From Comamonas testosteroni (GTDB taxonomy: Bacteria; Pseudomonadota; Gammaproteobacteria; Burkholderiales; Burkholderiaceae_C), in the NCBI RefSeq assembly GCF_003569915.1, contig NZ_KZ984458.1, positions 22,926 through 86,925 of the forward strand: DNA of 64,000 nucleotides. Reading direction: 5' to 3'. Below are positions 53,518 to 63,397 of the stretch, in pieces. The notes under the pieces were generated by a model. The model did not search any database, was not told the DNA's origin, and saw only the letters and a program-made list of their open reading frames with translations. The translations under genes and the position numbers were made by a program. Every line of letters starts with the position of its first letter. Within the stretch, counting starts at the first letter, position 1.

Positions 53518-54893
53518 GGCTTGGCTCCGGCTTGAGCAACCGGCATGTCCAGGTTGAAGGCTTCACGCAAGTGACCGTTCTGGTACAGGCATTCCACACC
53601 CAGGCGGAGCTGCTCGTACTGGCTTTCGATCTGGTCGAAGCGTGCACTGTGATATTCCTGCTCGGCGTTGAGAAGCTCCAGAAGAGAGCGGGTTCCCAGC
53701 TGCAGGTATTGCTCGCCATACAGAATTTTGGTGCTCTTGATGCTCTCGATGCGCTGAGCCAGCAAAGGCTCTCTGGAGCGCTGACCCTGGAACTGGGCTT
53801 GAGCGTCCTGCAGGCCTTGCTGAGCCTGCAACTGTGCCTGCTCGATGGCGGCCTCTGCTGCATCCAGCGCATGCAAGGCGGCACGCAGGCGAGCCTGGTT
53901 GCCGCCGCCTTCATATAACGGAGCGGTGAAATTCACTGTGATTGCGGCGTCCATTCCACTGTTCTGGCTGTTACTTCGGGATTGACTATCAATACCGCGC
54001 TGCACGGAGCCGTTCAAAGACAGCGTTGGCATGCGGGCAGAGTCCGCAACGCTGACGCCTGCCTTGGCTTCGTCGCGCAGAGCTTGGGCACGCAAGACGG
54101 ATGTTGAGGGCAGCGCAGGCATGGCGGCATTGCAGGCCTGAGCCAGAAATTGCGGCGCAACGCTGTCGGAGGCGACCAGGGTTCTGGAGCCTGTTAGTTG
54201 CATCAGGCTGATGCGATTGCGCTGGACCTGGGCGGCAATATTGACGGCCTGGGCTGCAGCAGACTCCACGCGAGCCTGAGCCTGCAAGGAGTCTGAGCGG
54301 GTGCTGGCGCCTTTTTTTTCGCGCTCCATGGCCAGGTCGGCCAAGGCCTTGACGCCCTCGACCTGCGAGGTAGCAATCTGGCTCATGGCCTGCTGACGGC
54401 TCAGTTCAACCCAGACAAGAGCGGTTTCGCGTGCCACAGCATCTTGTGTGAGAAGCAACTGAAAGCGGGCTACTTCAGCGCTGGCTTCTGCTTGCGCAAC
54501 CGAATTAGAGACCTTGCCAAAGTCGTACAGCATTTGCGACACAGTGACTTTGCCTTGATTGGTGCGGTAGGAGCCGGTGGTCGTGCTGCGCTGGCTGGTG
54601 GATTCGCTGCTGATACCTGCATTGATCTGCGGGTAGTAACTGGCTTTGGCTGCCGAGATGCCCTCGCCGGTCTGCAGCAGCTGTCCTGTGGCGCTGCGTA
54701 GCGAGGGGTGCCAGTCATTGGCGGCCTTGACGGCCTCATTCAGGCTCAATACTTTGGGCTGAGAGGCCAGTGCAGTGTTGAGCTGAGCGGTCGCCTCTGC
54801 AGCAAGAGCAGGAGGCAGAAGGCTCAGGCATAGCAGCGAAACCGCGCTAACGGAGCCCGAAGGCATCAGAGATGGAAGCTTGAAAGTGAGCAT
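53514..54893 (-). CDS. TolC family outer membrane channel (LapE/AggA-like)
   Basis: 459 residues with a signal peptide (SLLCLSLLPPALAAEA). Two long helical repeats fit the TolC fold; SYYPQINAGISSES, TVSQMLYDFGKVSNSV, FTAPLYEGGGNQARLRAA and QLGTRSLLELLNAEQEYHSAR are typical. First gene of the secretion operon, coupled to the ABC gene. It forms the outer-membrane tunnel in which a LapA-type adhesin may be retained. Confidence 0.93.
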   Translation of the reverse strand: MLTFKLPSLMPSGSVSAVSLLCLSLLPPALAAEATAQLNTALASQPKVLSLNEAVKAANDWHPSLRSATGQLLQTGEGISAAKASYYPQINAGISSESTSQRSTTTGSYRTNQGKVTVSQMLYDFGKVSNSVAQAEASAEVARFQLLLTQDAVARETALVWVELSRQQAMSQIATSQVEGVKALADLAMEREKKGASTRSDSLQAQARVESAAAQAVNIAAQVQRNRISLMQLTGSRTLVASDSVAPQFLAQACNAAMPALPSTSVLRAQALRDEAKAGVSVADSARMPTLSLNGSVQRGIDSQSRSNSQNSGMDAAITVNFTAPLYEGGGNQARLRAALHALDAAEAAIEQAQLQAQQGLQDAQAQFQGQRSREPLLAQRIESIKSTKILYGEQYLQLGTRSLLELLNAEQEYHSARFDQIESQYEQLRLGVECLYQNGHLREAFNLDMPVAQAGAKP

Positions 54894-55209
54894 GATGAAT
54901 GCATGCTTGTGAGCGGCCAGATGGCGAGATCACAAGAAGCGACAGGCAGCCTGTGGTGTTGGGGCGGCAGTGCTATTTCCGTCGGCAAGTTATCCGGCCT
55001 TCTGATCGATAGCTGCCAAATAGGATATTTCCTACATGCTAGCGATTGGATGCATGTTTGTCATCGGACTCCTGGTAAAGCCCGGGAGCGGAGATGCGCA
55101 TGCAACAGGGCGCTGGCAGGAAAGCCTGAAAAATGATCAAGTGCTGGTTAATGCTTTGATTTAAATAGCAATTAGCGCATACTGTGTATAGGCTTGAGGT
55201 GCAAAGTAA
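54894..55209. other. Intergenic region upstream of the secretion operon
   Basis: 316 bases between the start of the TolC-like gene and the end of the kinase gene. It must contain the secretion operon promoter on the minus strand. A degenerate ATAGCAATTAGCGC-type repeat lies near 55155-55203. No gene seen. Confidence 0.5.
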
Positions 55210-57861
55210 TCATGCTCCTGCATCGTCTTGACCTCGCAGAAAAGTCTGGCTCATCAGCGCGCGCAGAGCCGGTGGCCGCACCGGCTTGGCCAGAAAGCCC
55301 CAGCCGCGCTCGGCGGCCTGGCGGCGCAACGTGCTGTCACCTTCTGCGGTGAGCAAGATGACGGGAGGCTGCTGGCCCCAGCGCTCACAGAGCTGGGTAT
55401 AGATGTCCGGGCCGTAGTGCTGGCCCAAATGCACGTCCAGCAGCACCAGCTGCGGGGCATTGCCTGCCGCAGCCTTGGCCAGCGCACCTTCCGGCCCGCC
55501 GATGAAGGGCACCTGACAGCCCCAGCGCTGCAGCAGCGCGCCCGTGGCTTCGCGGGTGGCGGGGTCGTCTTCCACATACCAGACGCTTCCTCCCTGCATG
55601 GGGCTGTCACCCTGAACGCTAGGGGATGGCGCTTGCGATGCAGGCAGTTGTGCAGATGCATTGCCCAGCGGCACCACCACCCAGAACACGCTGCCCTGGC
55701 CCAGTTGGGACCGCAGACCGATTTCATGGCCTAGCAGCTTGCCCAGGCGCTCCACAATCGCCAGCCCAAGGCCGGTGCCGCGGTCATCGGCGTGGCCTTC
55801 ATCGAGGCGGCGGAATTCTTCGAAGATTTCCTTTTGCAGGTCTTTGGGAATGCCGGGGCCTTGGTCGTGCACTTCGATGCGCAGTTGCTCGCCCATGCGG
55901 CGGCAGCCTACGACGATGCGGCCTTTGCGTGTGTAGCGGATGGCGTTGGAGACAAAGTTCTGCAGGATGCGGCGCAGCAGGGCTTCATCGCTGCGAATGA
56001 TGAGGCGGCTGGGCACGCAGCGCAGGCTCAGGCCTTCGTTTTCGGCCTGCAGTGCAAAGTTGTTGTGCACGACTTCCAGCAGCGAGCTGAGGGCGAAGTC
56101 GCGCACATGGACTTCGAGCTGGCCGGACTCCATGCGCGAGATGTCGAGCAAGCTGGTGAGGATGGCGTCTTGGGAGGCCAGGGCCTTGTCCACGCGCTGG
56201 GCCAGTTGGCGGCCGGCATCGTCGTGCAGATAGCCGGGCAGCAGGCTGGTGAAGATGCGCGCGGCATTGAGCGGCTGCAGCAGGTCATGCACGGCCGAGG
56301 CGACAAAGCGGGTCTTGTAGCGGTTGGCACGTTCGGCCTCGCGCTTGGCGGCGTCCAGATCGCTGGTGCGCTCGGCCACACGCTGCTCCAGCGCATCGGC
56401 CAGAGAGCGCAGCTCGCGTGCGGTGTTCTTGTAGCTGGTGATGTCGGCATAGCTGGTGACAAAGCCGCCATCGGGCAGCGGGTTGCCACGAATTTCCAGC
56501 ACCGTGCCATCGCCCTTGGCGCTTTCGTGCAGATGCGGGCTGCCGCTGCGCAGGTGATCGAGCCGGCGCTCAATGGCCTGCTCCACATTGACCTTGCCCA
56601 GCAGTCCACGCCTGGCGTTGTGGCGTATCAGCGCTTCGATGGGCTGGCCTACGCGCATCAGCTCGGGCGGATAGCGGAACAGCTCCACATAGCGGGAGTT
56701 CCAGGCCACCAGCCTGAGTTGCGGGTCCACAACCACCACACCTTGCGGCAGATGCTGCAGGCTGCGCGAGAGGCCGGTGTCGGCCTGCTTGGCGGCCTGC
56801 ACAATGCCGTCCTGGGCAGTGCGCAGCTCCTGCGCATGCTGGTGCAGCACGGTTTCCAGCTCCTGGCGGCTGCGCTGGCGCAGTGCTGCCATGCGCTGGC
56901 GCTGGCGCACAAACAGTACCAGCAGAGACAGGGCCAGCCACAGGCCAGCGGCGGCCAGCCCGGCCCAGCGGCTGGCTGCCAGACTGCTGTCGGTGTTGTG
57001 CAGGAGGTGCAACTGCCAGTGCTGCTCGGGCAGAGACAGGCTTTGCCAGAGCACGGGTCGCGCCAATGCGGGCAGGCTGAATTGGGTCAGGCGGGCTTGG
57101 TCGCCAGTGGTTTTGTCGACGCGGTAGTGCAGTGGCAGCAGGTGCTGGTCGGCGTACTGGCGCGTGGCTTCCAGCTCCTGCTGATCCTGCGCGCTCAGTG
57201 GGTGCAGCAGGCGGTAGCGCCAGTCGTCGCTGCTGGCCAGAAAAACCACGCCGTGCGAGTCCGAGGCGAGCACGATGTCGGGCGAGAGCTGCCATTCGCT
57301 CTCCAGCTCCTGCAGAGCAATCTTGATAGCAATCAGCCCAAGCGCAGTGCCGTCATCCGCCAGAATGGCGCGCGACAGAAAGTAGCCCGCGACGCCCGTG
57401 GTCATGCCGATGCCGTAAAACCGCCCCTTGCCCAGTGCCAGGGCCTGCTGCACATAGGGGCGAAAGCTGTAGTCCTCGCCCACATTGCTGTGCACATCGC
57501 GCCAGTTGCTGGCGGCAATGGCCTTGCCCTGCAGATTGATCAGCGTGAGGGTGGAGGCCTGGCTGGCGCCGTTGGCCTGCTCCAGCTTGAGGTTGAGGCG
57601 GTCCACCTCAGCGGTGCTCAGCGGGTGACTCAGCGCGTCCTTGAGCTGGGCGTCCAGGGCCAGCACTTCAGGCAGGGTGCGGTAGCGGTCGATGCGCTGC
57701 TGCAGCGCCTGGGCATACAGGCCCAGTTGGCGCTGCACGCTTGTGCCCTCGTCTTGCAGTGAGGCGTGCAGCGCAATCTGGCTGGCCAGCAGCATGCTCA
57801 GCGCCGTGCCCAGCGCAATGGTCAGCACGGTCCAGAACAGTCGGTGATGGAGAAAACGCAT
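55210..57861 (-). CDS. Hybrid sensor histidine kinase with periplasmic sensor, PAS and receiver
   Basis: 883 residues from ATG 57861 (a TTG 7 codons upstream is possible). A membrane helix, a DctB-like double-Cache periplasmic sensor (about 45-295) with GEDYSFRPYV, and a second helix are followed by a PAS domain (about 365-480), HisKA with H525 (HDLLQPLN), HATPase with NAIRY, DQGPGIP and GTGLGLAIVERLG, and a C-terminal receiver with D809 (LLDVHLG). It is divergent from dctA, so it probably senses C4-dicarboxylates and controls dctA through a separate response regulator. Confidence 0.92.
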   Translation of the reverse strand: MRFLHHRLFWTVLTIALGTALSMLLASQIALHASLQDEGTSVQRQLGLYAQALQQRIDRYRTLPEVLALDAQLKDALSHPLSTAEVDRLNLKLEQANGASQASTLTLINLQGKAIAASNWRDVHSNVGEDYSFRPYVQQALALGKGRFYGIGMTTGVAGYFLSRAILADDGTALGLIAIKIALQELESEWQLSPDIVLASDSHGVVFLASSDDWRYRLLHPLSAQDQQELEATRQYADQHLLPLHYRVDKTTGDQARLTQFSLPALARPVLWQSLSLPEQHWQLHLLHNTDSSLAASRWAGLAAAGLWLALSLLVLFVRQRQRMAALRQRSRQELETVLHQHAQELRTAQDGIVQAAKQADTGLSRSLQHLPQGVVVVDPQLRLVAWNSRYVELFRYPPELMRVGQPIEALIRHNARRGLLGKVNVEQAIERRLDHLRSGSPHLHESAKGDGTVLEIRGNPLPDGGFVTSYADITSYKNTARELRSLADALEQRVAERTSDLDAAKREAERANRYKTRFVASAVHDLLQPLNAARIFTSLLPGYLHDDAGRQLAQRVDKALASQDAILTSLLDISRMESGQLEVHVRDFALSSLLEVVHNNFALQAENEGLSLRCVPSRLIIRSDEALLRRILQNFVSNAIRYTRKGRIVVGCRRMGEQLRIEVHDQGPGIPKDLQKEIFEEFRRLDEGHADDRGTGLGLAIVERLGKLLGHEIGLRSQLGQGSVFWVVVPLGNASAQLPASQAPSPSVQGDSPMQGGSVWYVEDDPATREATGALLQRWGCQVPFIGGPEGALAKAAAGNAPQLVLLDVHLGQHYGPDIYTQLCERWGQQPPVILLTAEGDSTLRRQAAERGWGFLAKPVRPPALRALMSQTFLRGQDDAGA

Positions 57862-57910
57862 GGATGGGGCAGTTTGATGCAACTCAAGGTGGTTTGAGGT
57901 CTAGGTGGTT

Positions 57911-57958
57911 TCCCTAGGTTTGTCCCAATTCTCCTAGGGAAGGGGCTGCATCTAATAC
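57911..57958 (+). promoter_or_regulatory. CCTAGG palindrome and -10 upstream of dctA
   Basis: TCCCTAGG (57911-57918) and CCTAGGGA (57933-57940) form a perfect 8-bp inverted repeat with a 14-base spacer. TAATAC (57953-57958) may be a -10, with no good -35, and the right half-site covers the -35 position. This suggests activation by a response regulator. Confidence 0.55.
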
Positions 57959-58145
57959 CAATGGGTTATCGGCACAAAAAAGGCGCAGCGGTACAAACGG
58001 GCCCAACACAGCGCCCCACCGTGGTGCGCATTCCTTCAAAGGATCGATGCAGGCCAAGGATTCGCAAAGACGGCTTCCTTGAGGTGAGGCAACGGCCTGG
58101 ACCTGATTTGCATCGGTCACCCTTTTTTGTACCAGGAGACGCAGC

Positions 58146-59471
58146 GTGCAAACCCTGCCTACTGAAACCGCTCCCCGTGAGCATCTGCCGTTTTACCGCC
58201 AACTGTATTTTCAGGTGGTCTTCGCCATCATTGTCGGCGTGCTGCTGGGCCATTTCGAGCCCGCCTACGGCGCGGCGATGAAGCCGTTTGGTGATGCTTT
58301 CATCAAGCTGATCAAGATGATCATCGCTCCGGTGATCTTTCTGACCATCGTGACCGGCATTGCCCACATGACCCACCTGAGCACCGTGGGCCGTGTGTTC
58401 GGCAAGGCCATGGTGTACTTCCTGACCTTCTCCACGCTGGCGCTGGTGGTGGGTCTGGTGGTCGCCAATGTCATGCAGCCCGGCAGCGGCATGCATGTCG
58501 ATGTGGCGCAGCTGGACCAGAAGGAAGTCAATTCCTATGTGGCCAAGACGCATGACATGACGGTCACCGGCTTTGCGATGGACATCATCCCCAAGACGCT
58601 GATCAGCCCGTTTGTCGGCGACAACATTCTGCAGGTGCTGTTTGTGGCCGTGCTGTTCGGTATCTCGCTGGCCATGGTCGGTGACGCTGGCAAGCCCGTG
58701 CTGAACTTCTTTGAAGCTCTCACCAAGCCTGTGTTCAAGCTGGTGAACATCGTCATGAAGTTCGCCCCCATCGGTGCTTTTGGTGCCATGGCCTTCACCA
58801 TTGGCAAGTTCGGCCTGGGCTCGCTGCTGAACCTGGCCGAGCTGGTGCTGACCTTCTACATCACCTCCGCCATCTTCGTGCTGGTGATTCTGGGGGCCGT
58901 GGCCCGCTACTGCGGCTTCTCCGTGGTCAAGATGATCAAGTACCTCAAGGACGAGCTGCTGCTGGTGCTGGGCACTTCTTCTTCCGAATCGGCTCTGCCT
59001 TCGCTGATGCACAAGATGGAAAAAGCAGGCTGCAGCAAGTCCGTCGTCGGTCTGGTCGTGCCTACCGGTTATTCGTTCAACCTGGATGGCACCAATATCT
59101 ATATGACGCTGGCTGCGCTGTTCATCGCCCAGGCCACCGACACGCATCTGACGCTGGGTCACCAAGTTGCGCTGCTGCTGGTCGCCATGCTGTCGTCCAA
59201 GGGCGCCGCTGGCGTGACGGGCGCTGGCTTCATCACACTGGCCGCTACGCTGGCCGTGGTGCCTGAAGTGCCTGTGGCTGGCATGGCATTGATTTTGGGT
59301 GTGGACCGTTTCATGTCCGAATGCCGCTCGCTGACCAACTTCATCGGCAACGCCGTGGCCACCGTGGTGGTGTCCAAGTGGGAAAACGCGCTGGATCACG
59401 AAAAGCTGGATGCCGCCATGGCCGGCAAGCCAGTGGAGCTGGAGGCTGAAGCCCCACACGCTCACGCCTGA
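58146..59471 (+). CDS. dctA: C4-dicarboxylate:cation symporter DctA
   Basis: 441 residues, GTG start with AGGAG upstream. Family signatures include [24 protein letters not shown], the Ser-rich hairpin [40 protein letters not shown] and [19 protein letters not shown]. It imports succinate, fumarate and malate with protons or sodium across the inner membrane. Divergent from the hybrid kinase that presumably controls it. Confidence 0.97.
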   Translation: MQTLPTETAPREHLPFYRQLYFQVVFAIIVGVLLGHFEPAYGAAMKPFGDAFIKLIKMIIAPVIFLTIVTGIAHMTHLSTVGRVFGKAMVYFLTFSTLALVVGLVVANVMQPGSGMHVDVAQLDQKEVNSYVAKTHDMTVTGFAMDIIPKTLISPFVGDNILQVLFVAVLFGISLAMVGDAGKPVLNFFEALTKPVFKLVNIVMKFAPIGAFGAMAFTIGKFGLGSLLNLAELVLTFYITSAIFVLVILGAVARYCGFSVVKMIKYLKDELLLVLGTSSSESALPSLMHKMEKAGCSKSVVGLVVPTGYSFNLDGTNIYMTLAALFIAQATDTHLTLGHQVALLLVAMLSSKGAAGVTGAGFITLAATLAVVPEVPVAGMALILGVDRFMSECRSLTNFIGNAVATVVVSKWENALDHEKLDAAMAGKPVELEAEAPHAHA

Positions 59472-59490
59472 TTTCCATCTGCTCAAAACA

Positions 59491-59521
59491 AAAGCCCCGG
59501 TCATCTGGTAGGGGCTTTTTT
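59491..59521 (+). terminator. Rho-independent terminator after dctA
   Basis: The stem AAAGCCCC/GGGGCTTT (59491-59498 with 59511-59518) is followed by a T-run. Confidence 0.88.
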
Positions 59522-59544
59522 ATGCCTTTTAGGTCACTAGTCCA

Positions 59545-59580
59545 GATAAATCATAGGCATTCAGCTATGAATTTTGATGG
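59545..59580 (-). repeat. Degenerate ATAGCTG-type intergenic repeat
   Basis: Read on the minus strand: ATCAAAATTCATAGCTGAAT, then a short dyad. It shares the ATAGCTG core with other copies. It lies between dctA and the convergent kinase-like gene. Confidence 0.4.
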
Positions 59581-59581
59581 T

Positions 59582-60421
59582 TCAGACACCTGCCAGCAAG
59601 TCATAGGCCGCACGCACACGCAGCGCATCGCGCCCCAGGCGGCGGCTGAGCGGCAGAAAGCGCACCCAGCCCAGCTTGCGCACTGTGCGCTGCAGCACCT
59701 GCTGGGCATCGGCGGGTAGCGTGGCTACAAAAGTGGCCCATTGCGGCTGAGCCTGAGCCATGGCATCGGCCTGCAGCAAGAACAGCGCGGTGGACTGCGC
59801 GTAGTTCAGCGCATCGCGCGCCAGGCACACGGCGCGCGGCAGATGGGCGGCGGGGTCGTCCTCAAAGTCGATAAAGCCAATCACCCCATCGGCGCAGACC
59901 ACCATATTGCGGGCCACGGCCTGGCTCAGCACCTGACCTTTGGTGTGCGCTTCATGGATCGCATCCAGCCCGCGCTGCCATAGCTGCAGCGTGGCAGCCG
60001 CGCCCAGTGGAATCGCGTCTTCAATGGCGTTGCTCAGCGATGGGGCTTCCTCGCCGGGGCGGCCCAGATGGCGCATCACAAAAGCCTGATCGGTCGTGGC
60101 CAGCACCTCGGGCACGCGCAGGCCCTGCGCCTGAAAGCTGCGCAGGCGCGCAGCTTCGGTCTGGATGGAGACCGCCCCGCCGGGGTTGGGCACAGGCTGC
60201 AGCACAGGCGCGCTGAACAGCTTGGCCAGCGTGTTCAGCAGCCAGTAGTTGAGCGCCGGGTTGCCCTTGCCTGCGCGCTTGACCCACAGCGTCTCATGCG
60301 CCAGTTCATAGCGCATGATGTTGTGCGGCTGGTTCAGGTGCTCGCGCAGAAATGCTTCGTAATTGATAGCTGTCTGCGCAGTTGATGTCTGGGCTGAGGC
60401 TGTATTTTCCTGAAATTGCAC
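59582..60421 (-). CDS. Kinase-like-fold protein of unknown substrate
   Basis: 279 residues, GTG start without a clear ribosome site, so the N-terminus is uncertain. The segment GLDAIHEAHTKGQVLSQAVARNMVVCADGVIGFIDFEDDP resembles the catalytic loop and metal-binding loop of aminoglycoside-phosphotransferase and BUD32-like kinases (ARN and IDFED in place of the usual Asn and DFG regions). The usual catalytic Asp of the HxD motif is not obvious, so activity is doubtful. It lies 30 bases downstream of the glutamate-synthase-like gene on the same strand, a probable operon. Confidence 0.6.
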   Translation of the reverse strand: MQFQENTASAQTSTAQTAINYEAFLREHLNQPHNIMRYELAHETLWVKRAGKGNPALNYWLLNTLAKLFSAPVLQPVPNPGGAVSIQTEAARLRSFQAQGLRVPEVLATTDQAFVMRHLGRPGEEAPSLSNAIEDAIPLGAAATLQLWQRGLDAIHEAHTKGQVLSQAVARNMVVCADGVIGFIDFEDDPAAHLPRAVCLARDALNYAQSTALFLLQADAMAQAQPQWATFVATLPADAQQVLQRTVRKLGWVRFLPLSRRLGRDALRVRAAYDLLAGV

Positions 60422-60451
60422 GGTAAAGAGGTCAGTCAGACGCGGCGGCGC

Positions 60452-62221
60452 TCAAGTCCAGATGCCGCTGCGTGAAGGCAAAGCCTGCGATTGTGCCGCT
60501 TCTTTTGCCGTGTCTTTTGCGGCCTCTTGCGCCGCTGGTGCAGAAGGCTGGAGCACGGGTTGCTGCACGGGCTGGAAGCTCTGGGTCGAGGCCAGCGGCC
60601 AGTAGTTCTGGAACACCTTGTGCTGCTTGTCCAGCGGACCGAGCAGGGCGCCGGGCTCCACGCGCAGCACCAGGTTGGACAGCAGGCTGACCTGGTTGTC
60701 GTCGAGTCGGCGCACGATGTGATGGGTCGTGATCTCGCTCGGGTGCTTGAGGCCTGCAGCCTGCACCAGCTCCATCAGCGCATGCAGCGTGTTCTTGTGG
60801 AAGTTGGCCACGCGCGTGGCCTTGTCGGGCACCACCAGCGCCTGTTGGCGCACGGGGTCCTGCGTGGTCACGCCCGTCGGGCAGGTGCCGGTGTGACAGC
60901 TCTGGGCCTGAATGCAGCCCAGCGCCATCATGAAGCCGCGGCCCGAGTTGCACCAGTCCGCGCCCAGCGCCATCATGCGGGCAATATCAAACGCCGTGAT
61001 GACCTTGCCCGCCGCGCCAATCTTGATGCGGTGGCGCAGATGGGTACCCAGCAGCGTGTTGTGCACCAGCAGCAGGCCTTCCTGCAGCGGCACGCCCACA
61101 TGGTCCACGAACTCCACCGGGGCCGCGCCCGTGCCGCCTTCCGCACCATCGACGACGATGAAGTCCGGCGTGATATTGGTCTCCAGCATGGCTTTGACCA
61201 TTGCAAACCATTCCCAGGGGTGACCCACGCAGAACTTGAAGCCCGTGGGCTTGCCTCCCGACAGGCGGCGCAGCTTGGCGATGAACTGCATCAGCTCCAC
61301 GGGCGTGGAAAACGCGCTGTGGCTGGATGGGGAAATGCAATCCACCCCAATGGGAATGCCGCGAGCTGCTGCAATTTCAGGAGTAACCTTGGCCCCCGGC
61401 AGCATGCCACCGTGGCCGGGCTTGGCACCCTGGCTGAGCTTGATCTCGATCATCTTCACCTGCGGGTCGGTCGCGTTGGTGATGAACTTCTCTTCGCTGA
61501 ACGTGCCGTCCGCATTGCGGCAGCCAAAATAGCCCGAGGCCACTTCCCAGATCAGGTCACCGCCGTGCATGCGGTGGTATTGGCTGATCGAGCCTTCACC
61601 CGTATCGTGGATAAAGCCGCCCATCTTCGCGCCCTGGTTCAGCGCCTGAATCGCATTGCCGGACAGCGCACCAAAGCTCATGGCCGAGATATTGAAGACG
61701 CTGGCGTGATAGGGCTTGGTGCAGGGCTCCACGCCTTCGCTGGCCTGCTCGGGCGTGCCGCCAATCCAGATGCGAAAGTCATGCGAAGGCAGTTTGGTCG
61801 GCTGCATGGAATGGTTGACCCACTCATAACCCTGCTGGCCTACATCAAGCTGCGTACCAAAAGGGCGGTTGTCCACCTGACCCTTGGAGCGCTGATACAC
61901 CAGCGAGCGCTGGGCGCGCGAGAAGGGCTGAGCCTCCATATCGCCTTCGATGAAGTACTGGCGAATCTCGGGGCGGATGAACTCGAAGAAAAAGCGGAAG
62001 TGCCCCATGATGGGGTAGTTGCGCAAGATGGCATGGTGTTTTTGCAGCAGATCATGCAGCCCCACCAGCACCAGAATGGCGGCGGCAATCAGCCACCACA
62101 GGCCTTTTCCCGCGGTCACCAGTGTGTAGAGCGAAACGCAAAACACCAGTGCAGAAACAATAAGCGCGCCATAGCGCAGGGGCAGACTATTCAGAAGGCG
62201 ATGCACTGCAGATACTCCCAT
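60452..62221 (-). CDS. FMN-binding glutamate synthase family protein
   Basis: 589 residues from ATG 62221. Two N-terminal membrane helices (about 10-60) precede a GltB central/FMN-binding TIM-barrel: FNISAMSFGALSGNAIQALNQGAKMGGFIHDTGEGSIS, SQGAKPGHGGMLPGAKVT, FIVVDGAEGGTGAAP and CIQAQSCHTGTCPTGVTTQDP. The glutaminase domain of true glutamate synthase is absent, so ammonia or another donor, or a different reaction, is used. Function is uncertain; it is a widespread membrane-bound relative. Confidence 0.88.
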   Translation of the reverse strand: MGVSAVHRLLNSLPLRYGALIVSALVFCVSLYTLVTAGKGLWWLIAAAILVLVGLHDLLQKHHAILRNYPIMGHFRFFFEFIRPEIRQYFIEGDMEAQPFSRAQRSLVYQRSKGQVDNRPFGTQLDVGQQGYEWVNHSMQPTKLPSHDFRIWIGGTPEQASEGVEPCTKPYHASVFNISAMSFGALSGNAIQALNQGAKMGGFIHDTGEGSISQYHRMHGGDLIWEVASGYFGCRNADGTFSEEKFITNATDPQVKMIEIKLSQGAKPGHGGMLPGAKVTPEIAAARGIPIGVDCISPSSHSAFSTPVELMQFIAKLRRLSGGKPTGFKFCVGHPWEWFAMVKAMLETNITPDFIVVDGAEGGTGAAPVEFVDHVGVPLQEGLLLVHNTLLGTHLRHRIKIGAAGKVITAFDIARMMALGADWCNSGRGFMMALGCIQAQSCHTGTCPTGVTTQDPVRQQALVVPDKATRVANFHKNTLHALMELVQAAGLKHPSEITTHHIVRRLDDNQVSLLSNLVLRVEPGALLGPLDKQHKVFQNYWPLASTQSFQPVQQPVLQPSAPAAQEAAKDTAKEAAQSQALPSRSGIWT

Positions 62222-62349
62222 TGCAGGGTATGTTGATGATGGCCCGCTAAAATTCAGCGCTGTACGGGGCCTATCCCCACATCCTTTTTCCGGCCCGGCA
62301 CCAGAAGAACGTGCCGGACACCTCCGGACCATCATAAGAGTCTTTCCCT

Positions 62350-63198
62350 ATGCAAGAACAAGCAACCCCCGCCGTCGCCGAAGACGCGGCCAATTCCGAC
62401 ATGCCCATGGGCGCGTTGAGCAATGAGCAACTCGAAGAGCTGGACGCCCTGCTGGACGAGCTGCGCATACGCGGCGATGAAATTCCCCAGTGGGAGTTCT
62501 GCGATGGCTTTCTGACCGCCCTGGTCTGCACCCGCCGCCCCATTGCCGCTGCCGAGTACATGCCCATGCTGCTGGGCGACGGTGAAGCGCTGGAACTGGC
62601 CGAAGGTCAGGCCCTGCCCAAGCTGGAAGTCTTCAAGGACGAAGCCCAGCAGGCACGCTTCATGGAACTGTTCGAGCTGCGCATGAACGAAGTGCGCGAA
62701 CAACTGAACAAAGACGTGAAGTCCCTGGCCGATGAAGCTGCGTTCCAGCCCGAAGCGCTGGACACCCGTGGCGCCATCCTGATGCTGCCTGAAGCCGAGC
62801 AGGCCGAACTGGCTGGCGAAGAGATTCCCTCCTTTGGCCAGGTCTGGGCTCTGGGCTTCATGTTCGTCGTGGAAAACTGGGCCGAAGACTGGGCCGCTCC
62901 CCGCGACAAGGAAGCCGCACAGATGCTGGACGCCGCCATGGAGTTCATCGTCAACCTGACCGAAGATGACACGGACGAGCCCGCACTGAACCTGTACGAC
63001 GACCAGGGCCCCGCCTCCACCAGTCAGGAGCGTGTGGACGCCTTTGGCGAATCCATCTGGGCCGTCTATGACCTGCACCAGCTGTGGAAGAGCATGGGCC
63101 CGCGCCAGGAAACCATCGTCAAGGGCGAACAACCCGGCCGCAACGACCCTTGCCCTTGCGGAAGCGGCAAGAAGTTCAAGAAGTGCCATGGGGCGTAA
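62350..63198 (+). CDS. YecA/UPF0149 family protein with C-terminal SEC-C motif
   Basis: 282 residues, acidic. The YecA-like part contains [29 protein letters not shown], and the C-terminus [17 protein letters not shown] is a complete zinc-binding SEC-C motif as at the end of SecA. It may associate with ribosomes, SecA or protein quality control; the precise role is unknown. Divergent from the glutamate-synthase-like gene across 128 bases. Confidence 0.85.
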   Translation: MQEQATPAVAEDAANSDMPMGALSNEQLEELDALLDELRIRGDEIPQWEFCDGFLTALVCTRRPIAAAEYMPMLLGDGEALELAEGQALPKLEVFKDEAQQARFMELFELRMNEVREQLNKDVKSLADEAAFQPEALDTRGAILMLPEAEQAELAGEEIPSFGQVWALGFMFVVENWAEDWAAPRDKEAAQMLDAAMEFIVNLTEDDTDEPALNLYDDQGPASTSQERVDAFGESIWAVYDLHQLWKSMGPRQETIVKGEQPGRNDPCPCGSGKKFKKCHGA

Positions 63199-63204
63199 CT
63201 GATA

Positions 63205-63300
63205 CCCCCTGAGCGGCTTTGCCTAGGCGGCACCGCCGCTTCCCCCAAGGGGGACGGCAGCTTCGCCGCGAGGCGGCTCTTGCTTGCTGCCTCGCTTGGG
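63205..63300 (+). repeat. Second copy of the CCCCCTGAG intergenic repeat
   Basis: CCCCCTGAGCGGCTTTGCC, a GGCGGC/GCCGCT dyad, then CCCCC-AAGGGGGACGGC and GAGGCGGC. It follows the YecA-like stop by six bases and parallels the copy at 27604. Confidence 0.6.
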
Positions 63301-63338
63301 AGGGGTGGTGGCAATGGTCGGGTGATATGGAATGCATG

Positions 63339-63366
63339 GCCGCCTCTTGTATGAGGCGGCTTTTTT
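63339..63366 (+). terminator. Rho-independent terminator
   Basis: The stem GCCGCCTC/GAGGCGGC (63339-63346 with 63353-63360) is followed by six T. It ends the YecA-like gene. Confidence 0.88.
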
Positions 63367-63397
63367 ATGTGCTGTGGTGATTGAGTGAGTGGCTTAG

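Noticed and set aside
55792..57762. 656-codon plus-strand frame opposite the hybrid kinase
   Set aside because: Antisense shadow; the kinase on the minus strand has all catalytic motifs in order.
60491..62236. Long open frame (581 codons) on the plus strand opposite the glutamate-synthase-like gene
   Set aside because: It is an antisense shadow of a strongly conserved gene in GC-rich DNA; its translation is low-complexity and matches no family.
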